Assembly (NCBI GenBank): GCA_024697655.1
Contig: JAILFI010000035.1
Coordinates: 1 to 10,352 of the forward strand
Direction of reading: 5' to 3'
Length of the DNA stretch: 10,352 nt
Source: Clostridiales bacterium
Lineage (GTDB): Bacteria; Bacillota_A; Clostridia; Peptostreptococcales; Anaerovoracaceae
The position numbers and the translations under genes are program-made. Positions 6,780 to 10,352 of this stretch are shown piece after piece (the first letter of the stretch is position 1; every line of letters starts with the position of its first letter). The notes beneath the pieces were generated by a model. It saw only the letters and a program-made list of their open reading frames with translations. It was not told where the DNA came from and searched no databases.

Positions 6780-9209
6780 TCACATCCGGCTGCCGGTGCG
6801 GCCGGCGGCGAAGATACGGTCTGCAAAGCGGACGGTCGCCATGGCATCTTTGGCATAGCTGTCCGCGCCGATGCGGGCGGCGTAGTCTTCGTTGAGCACG
6901 GCGCCGCCGACGACGATGGCGGTGTCCGCTTTCTTTTCGCGCAGGAGCCGGATCGTATCCTCCATGCTGGTGACCGTAGTGGTCATGAGGGCGCTCAGCC
7001 CGACGACTTTGATGTCGTCTTTCAGCGCGGTTTCAAGGATGATCTCCGGATCGACATCCTTGCCCAGATCGATGACCTGGTAGCCGTAGTTTTCCAGCAG
7101 GACGTGGACGATGTTCTTGCCGATGTCATGGATGTCGCCTTTGACGGTCGCGAGGATCACTTTCTCTTTCTGTTCCTGCGGCTGACCGGCCATCGCTTCG
7201 TTGATCACCGCGAAAGCGGCTCTGGCCGCGTCTGCGCTCATAAGAAGCTGCGGCAGGAAAATGTCTCCGCTCTCAAAGTCTTTGCCGACCCGGTCGAGAG
7301 CAGGGATCAGCACCTCGTTGATCAGCGTCATGGGTGCCTCTCCATCCGCAAGCGCCTGCCTTGTCCGTTCGGCAGCGAGGTGATCCATGCCGCGGTCGAT
7401 GCACTGCGCGAGCGAGGGCCCGCTCTTCCCGGCATCGCTTCCCGGGCTGCTGTTTCCGGCACTGCCGCTTCCTTGATCATCCCCTTCGGTCTGCCGGATC
7501 ATCTCGATGTATTCCAGACAGTTCGCGTCCTGTCCGGTCACGGTCAGGTAGGTGTGGTAGGCGGTCCGGATCTCCGGGCTCAGGACATTCACGATACCCA
7601 ATGACAGGCCGTTCTGCATGGCGAGCGACAGGTACTGCGCATTGAGCAGACCTCTGTGCGGCAGTCCGAAGGAAACATTGGAAACGCCGAGGATCGAGTG
7701 CGCACCGAGTTCATCGTGCAGTTTGCGGATCGTCTCCAGTGTGATGTTCGCGCTCTGCCCGTCGGCGCTGACGGCCATGGCGAGCGGATCGAACACGATG
7801 TCTTTCTTTGAGAGACCGTATTTTGCGGCCTCGTCGAGGATGCGCCGCGCGATCGAAATGCGGCCGTCCGCGGTCTCGGGGATGCCGTTATTGTCATCGA
7901 GCAGGAGAGCGATCACGACACCGCCGTATTTCTGTACGAGTGGGAAGATCTCATCCATGCGCTCCTGCGTACCGTTCAGGGAATTGACGAGCGGTTTGCC
8001 GTTGTAGACGCGCATGGCGCGTTCCATAGCCGCCGCATCGGTGGTGTCGATCGACAGCGGGAGCGCGGTGGCGGACTGGAGCCGCTTGACGGCGGCCGTC
8101 AGCATGGCGGCTTCGTCGATCTCCGGAAGCCCGGCGTTGACATTGAGGATCGCGGCGTCTGTGTCTTCCTGCTGCAGACCCTCCGCGAGCAGCGCGTCGA
8201 GGTCGCCCGAACGGAGCGATTCTCTGATCACCGCCCCGCAGCTCGGGTTGAGCCGCTCTCCGATGAGCAGCGGCCGTCCGCCGATCGTGACAGCCTGTGA
8301 GAAGGAGGAGACGACGGACAGGTTTTTTTCCTGCGGTAGTTTGAGCGGGATGCCGGCGCACCGCTCGATCGTTTTGCGGATGTGCTCGGGACCGGTGCCG
8401 CAGCAGCCGCCCGCGCCGGCGATGCCGAGCGCCGCGAGCTGTTCCATGTAGCCTGCGAACTGGTCCGCGTCGATGTCATAGCTGGTCACGCCGTTCTCAC
8501 TGCGCGGCAGCCCCGCATTCGGATTGGCGACGACCGGGACAGAAGCACAGGCGAGCAGCCGTTCCACGATCGGGATCATTTGTTTGGGGCCGAGGCTGCA
8601 GTTGACGCCCAGCGCGTCGACGCCGAGGCCTTCCAGCATGGCGACCATCGACTCCGGGGTGCCGCCGGTGAGCATTTTGCCGTGTTCGTCGAAGACCATC
8701 GTGACGAAGACGGGCAGGCTGCAGTTCTCTTTGGCACCGAGCACGGCAGCTTTCGTCTCATAACTGTCGGACATCGTCTCGATCAGCACGAGGTCCGCGC
8801 CGGCCTGTTCGCCGAGGCGCGCCACTTCGCCGTAGATTTCCACAGCATCCTCAAAAGGAAGATCCCCCATCGGCTCGAGCAGTTTGCCTGTCGGGCCCAT
8901 GTCGATCGTGATAAAAGCATCTTCCCGGCCTGTGCGGCGGCGCGCTTCTTTGGCGTGCTCTACCGCGGCGGGGACGATCGCCTCGAGGTCGTCCGGGTAT
9001 TTCAGGCGGTTCGCCCCGAAGGTGTTCGCGTTGATGATGTTGCTGCCGGCCTCGAGATAGCCGGCATGCAGGGCGATCACGTTTTCCGGGTGGGTGAGGT
9101 TCCATGTCTCGGGCAGTTCGCCCGGAGCCAGTCCCATCGCCTGCAGGATGGTGCCCGTCCCGCCGTCGAAGTACAGTCTTCTCTTTCTTATTTCAGTTCG
9201 GATATCCAT
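6780..9209 (-). CDS. metH: Cobalamin-dependent methionine synthase, no reactivation domain
   Basis: Predicted to transfer a methyl group from methyltetrahydrofolate via cobalamin to homocysteine, giving methionine. The 809 residues contain: the homocysteine methyltransferase domain (about 10-285) with zinc ligands C204 (GVNCSLGP) and C269-C270 (GGCCGT); the pterin domain (about 314-560) with IGERLNPSCG at 316-325 and LNVNAGLPEID; the B12 cap (about 600-680); and the B12-binding Rossmann domain with D692-x-H694-x-x-G697, in which H694 is the cobalt ligand. The C-terminal AdoMet reactivation domain of E. coli-type MetH (about 1,200 residues) is absent, as is common in anaerobic Bacillota, so reactivation needs a separate protein not found here. 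A Gly/Ser/Asp-rich stretch at about 575-599 separates pterin and cap domains. The ATG at 9209 follows AAAAGGACC, a short-spaced ribosome binding site. The first of a probable three- or four-gene operon. Confidence 0.92.
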   Translation of the reverse strand: MDIRTEIRKRRLYFDGGTGTILQAMGLAPGELPETWNLTHPENVIALHAGYLEAGSNIINANTFGANRLKYPDDLEAIVPAAVEHAKEARRRTGREDAFITIDMGPTGKLLEPMGDLPFEDAVEIYGEVARLGEQAGADLVLIETMSDSYETKAAVLGAKENCSLPVFVTMVFDEHGKMLTGGTPESMVAMLEGLGVDALGVNCSLGPKQMIPIVERLLACASVPVVANPNAGLPRSENGVTSYDIDADQFAGYMEQLAALGIAGAGGCCGTGPEHIRKTIERCAGIPLKLPQEKNLSVVSSFSQAVTIGGRPLLIGERLNPSCGAVIRESLRSGDLDALLAEGLQQEDTDAAILNVNAGLPEIDEAAMLTAAVKRLQSATALPLSIDTTDAAAMERAMRVYNGKPLVNSLNGTQERMDEIFPLVQKYGGVVIALLLDDNNGIPETADGRISIARRILDEAAKYGLSKKDIVFDPLAMAVSADGQSANITLETIRKLHDELGAHSILGVSNVSFGLPHRGLLNAQYLSLAMQNGLSLGIVNVLSPEIRTAYHTYLTVTGQDANCLEYIEMIRQTEGDDQGSGSAGNSSPGSDAGKSGPSLAQCIDRGMDHLAAERTRQALADGEAPMTLINEVLIPALDRVGKDFESGDIFLPQLLMSADAARAAFAVINEAMAGQPQEQKEKVILATVKGDIHDIGKNIVHVLLENYGYQVIDLGKDVDPEIILETALKDDIKVVGLSALMTTTVTSMEDTIRLLREKKADTAIVVGGAVLNEDYAARIGADSYAKDAMATVRFADRIFAAGRTGSRM

Positions 9210-9315
9210 GGTCCTTTTCGGAATGCTTTCCGCGGTTCTTATGCGATACCGGTGCAGGAAACGGGATCATCCGTTTCTGCTATCAGTTTAGCATAGTGCC
9301 TCTTGCCAGCGGGAG
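9210..9315 (-). promoter_or_regulatory. metH 5' leader with two hairpins
   Basis: On the minus strand, upstream of metH, GCAG-AAACGG pairs with CCGTTT-C-CTGC (9280-9254). This makes a 10-bp stem with one bulged base and a 6-base loop. A second hairpin, CGGAA-AGCA-TTCCG (9232-9219), lies just before the AAAAGGACC ribosome binding site. The leader is too short for a standard cobalamin riboswitch, and I do not recognise SAM-riboswitch or T-box motifs in it. A -10-like TATGCT lies at 9297-9292, but no good -35 matches it, so the promoter is unclear. A translation-control role is inference only. Confidence 0.4.
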
Positions 9316-9333
9316 ATGTTTTCAGAAAAACAT
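9316..9333. promoter_or_regulatory. Perfect palindrome upstream of metH, possible operator
   Basis: ATGTTTT (9316-9322) and AAAACAT (9327-9333) are perfect inverted repeats around CAGA. The element lies between the T-run of the upstream gene's terminator and the metH leader, where a repressor site or the -35 region could be. It could also form a weak RNA hairpin downstream of the terminator. Confidence 0.35.
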
Positions 9334-9337
9334 GCAG

Positions 9338-9361
9338 AAAAACCGCGCCTCAGCGGCGCGG
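9338..9361 (-). terminator. Intrinsic terminator of the DUF6688-like gene
   Basis: On the minus strand CCGCGCC (9361-9355) and GGCGCGG (9349-9343) form a perfect 7-bp stem around a 5-base loop and are followed by TTTTT (9342-9338). The gene's own TGA stop (9352-9350) lies in the loop and first stem base, so the terminator overlaps the end of the reading frame. It separates this gene from the metH operon. Confidence 0.82.
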
Positions 9362-10352
9362 CATGTACTGGACGGCGATGCGGTTTTCCGGACGGGCATC
9401 GCACAGATACAGGATCAGCAGGAACAGCCATTCCGGCGGTTTCATAAGCAGCCAGGTAAGATCGGCCGCCTCTTTGGTGCGGATGAGGCGGGACAGCGGA
9501 AAGCCGTACGTATCGTAGAACCGCCGGAGCTTCCGGTGCGCCCCCGGCAGCCGCTCTTCCAGCAGCTGTTCGAACGCATTGGCGATGAGGAGCTGCCGGT
9601 TGACGACGATCCGGTGTCCGTGCCGTTCGCCGTACCGCATGGGGCGGACGATCTTTTCGTGTCCGCCGGCGGCGACGGTGCATAGATAGTGTTCGTCGTA
9701 GAACGCATTCTGCGGCGCGATTCTTTGAGACAATCCCCAATCAGCGGTTTCTGTCCATGCCCGGACAAATTGATCCGGGGACTGCCCGAACAGCACGAGC
9801 ATACCGAGCAGTACGCCGAGCAGCGGGACTGCCAGAAGCAGACCGCCGAGCGGCCAGTTGGCGCTGTCCGCGAGCCAGTCATCGAAGCGGGCAAGCAGAC
9901 GGGACCGGCGGGCAAAGCAGGCAGCAGGGCGGCCGTTCGCGGCATGCGGATCCGGAAAGCGGCTGCCGCAGTCCCAAGGGTGCTCATTCCATTCGTGGAT
10001 CTTGTCCCGCACGAGACCGATCGACAGCAGGATATAGTCTGCGGGGAGCAGACACAGGAAGAGATCTCCCGCATTGGCATACTGGTCCTGCCCGATCCCA
10101 AGTACGGGAAGACCGATCTGCAGACACCAGAAGACAGCCGGGACGGCACCGAGGTACATGGCGGCGATGGCCAGCGCGGTGAGAAGCGGCGGCAGACGGT
10201 CGATCCGGACTGCGGATAAGAGAATGTATCCGGCAAGGCCGAGGATGGCAAGGCACAGGACCGGTGCGAGGCTGCCGGTGAAGACCGGCTGGTGGCGGGT
10301 AAGGTTGTAAAGCTGTTCATGCCATTCCGCTCCCGGCATGATGTTCCAGACC
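9350..10352 (-). CDS. DUF6688-like multi-pass membrane protein, 5' end uncertain
   Basis: Function unknown. From the first ATG in the window (10339) it has 329 residues. Hydrophobic segments lie near 22-44, 50-76, 91-110 and 164-185, and a short one near 303-314. A soluble domain at about 205-300 carries the most recognisable part, including HYLCTVAAGGHEKIV (217-231), RYGERHGHRIVVNRQL (235-250) and IANAFEQLLEERLPG. It then ends with PENRIAVQYMP. I recall this pattern from proteins labelled DUF6688 in Bacillota. The frame stays open upstream of the ATG (Val-Trp-Asn-Ile) to the window edge and the ribosome binding site there is poor, so the true start may lie outside. Its conserved His, Arg and Asn residues could form a binding or active site, but no reaction is known to me. 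It ends in its own terminator. Confidence 0.7.
   Translation of the reverse strand, partial: VWNIMPGAEWHEQLYNLTRHQPVFTGSLAPVLCLAILGLAGYILLSAVRIDRLPPLLTALAIAAMYLGAVPAVFWCLQIGLPVLGIGQDQYANAGDLFLCLLPADYILLSIGLVRDKIHEWNEHPWDCGSRFPDPHAANGRPAACFARRSRLLARFDDWLADSANWPLGGLLLAVPLLGVLLGMLVLFGQSPDQFVRAWTETADWGLSQRIAPQNAFYDEHYLCTVAAGGHEKIVRPMRYGERHGHRIVVNRQLLIANAFEQLLEERLPGAHRKLRRFYDTYGFPLSRLIRTKEAADLTWLLMKPPEWLFLLILYLCDARPENRIAVQYMPRR

Noticed and set aside
4527..7604. A 1,025-codon open frame on the plus strand across three minus-strand genes
   Set aside because: It is exactly codon-opposite-codon to the transporter, phosphatase and methionine synthase frames, which happen to share one phase. In that register a stop arises only opposite TTA, CTA or TCA codons, which are rare in GC-rich genes. 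The translation is charged, repetitive and resembles no family.
8382..9296. A 304-codon plus-strand frame antisense to the start of metH
   Set aside because: It is a mirror of the methionine synthase frame and crosses its leader without a ribosome binding site or domain.
9210..9315. Cobalamin or SAM riboswitch, or T-box, upstream of metH
   Set aside because: The leader is short and shows no B12-box, SAM-I core or T-box sequence that I can recognise.
1..10352. Defence system, prophage, insertion sequence or CRISPR array
   Set aside because: No transposase, integrase, nuclease cassette, direct-repeat array or target duplication was seen, and the genes are metabolic or membrane functions.

Overview
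This is a GC-rich, densely packed chromosomal window. The families point to an anaerobic Bacillota (Clostridia-like) bacterium: a tandem-ACT protein, a PLP diaminopimelate decarboxylase, a B12-dependent methionine synthase without the AdoMet reactivation domain, and a DUF6688-type membrane protein. That assignment rests on protein resemblance only. I see no phage genes, insertion sequence, CRISPR array, tRNA or rRNA.

Plus strand, left half (1-4551). The 3' part of a tandem ACT-domain protein (cut by the window edge) is followed by a diaminopimelate decarboxylase, then a strong intrinsic terminator only 8 bases before a cardiolipin synthase gene. After a 48-base gap comes a tight two-gene unit: a LOG/TIGR00730 phosphoribohydrolase and a nicotinamidase/isochorismatase-family cysteine hydrolase, 3 bases apart. 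Both families act in nucleotide or cofactor salvage.

Minus strand, right half (4548-10352). Read from right to left there is a DUF6688-like membrane protein with its own terminator, then a leader of about 140 bases, then a probable operon: metH-type methionine synthase, a HAD-family phosphatase and a GPH/MelB-like transporter. Directly after the transporter, with a good ribosome binding site, lies what looks like the wreck of a LysE/RhtB-family exporter. About 18 N-terminal and 35 C-terminal residues survive in different frames and the middle is gone. Its stop codon overlaps that of the convergent hydrolase gene.

Most genes are housekeeping. The least ordinary features are the exporter remnant, the two-hairpin metH leader with a nearby perfect palindrome, the Gly/Ser-rich insert in the methionine synthase, the apparent loss of both cation-site aspartates in the transporter, the terminator abutting cardiolipin synthase, and the salvage gene pair. 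I do not see convincing evidence of a wholly new multi-gene system. Very long open frames antisense to the genes are explained by codon usage.
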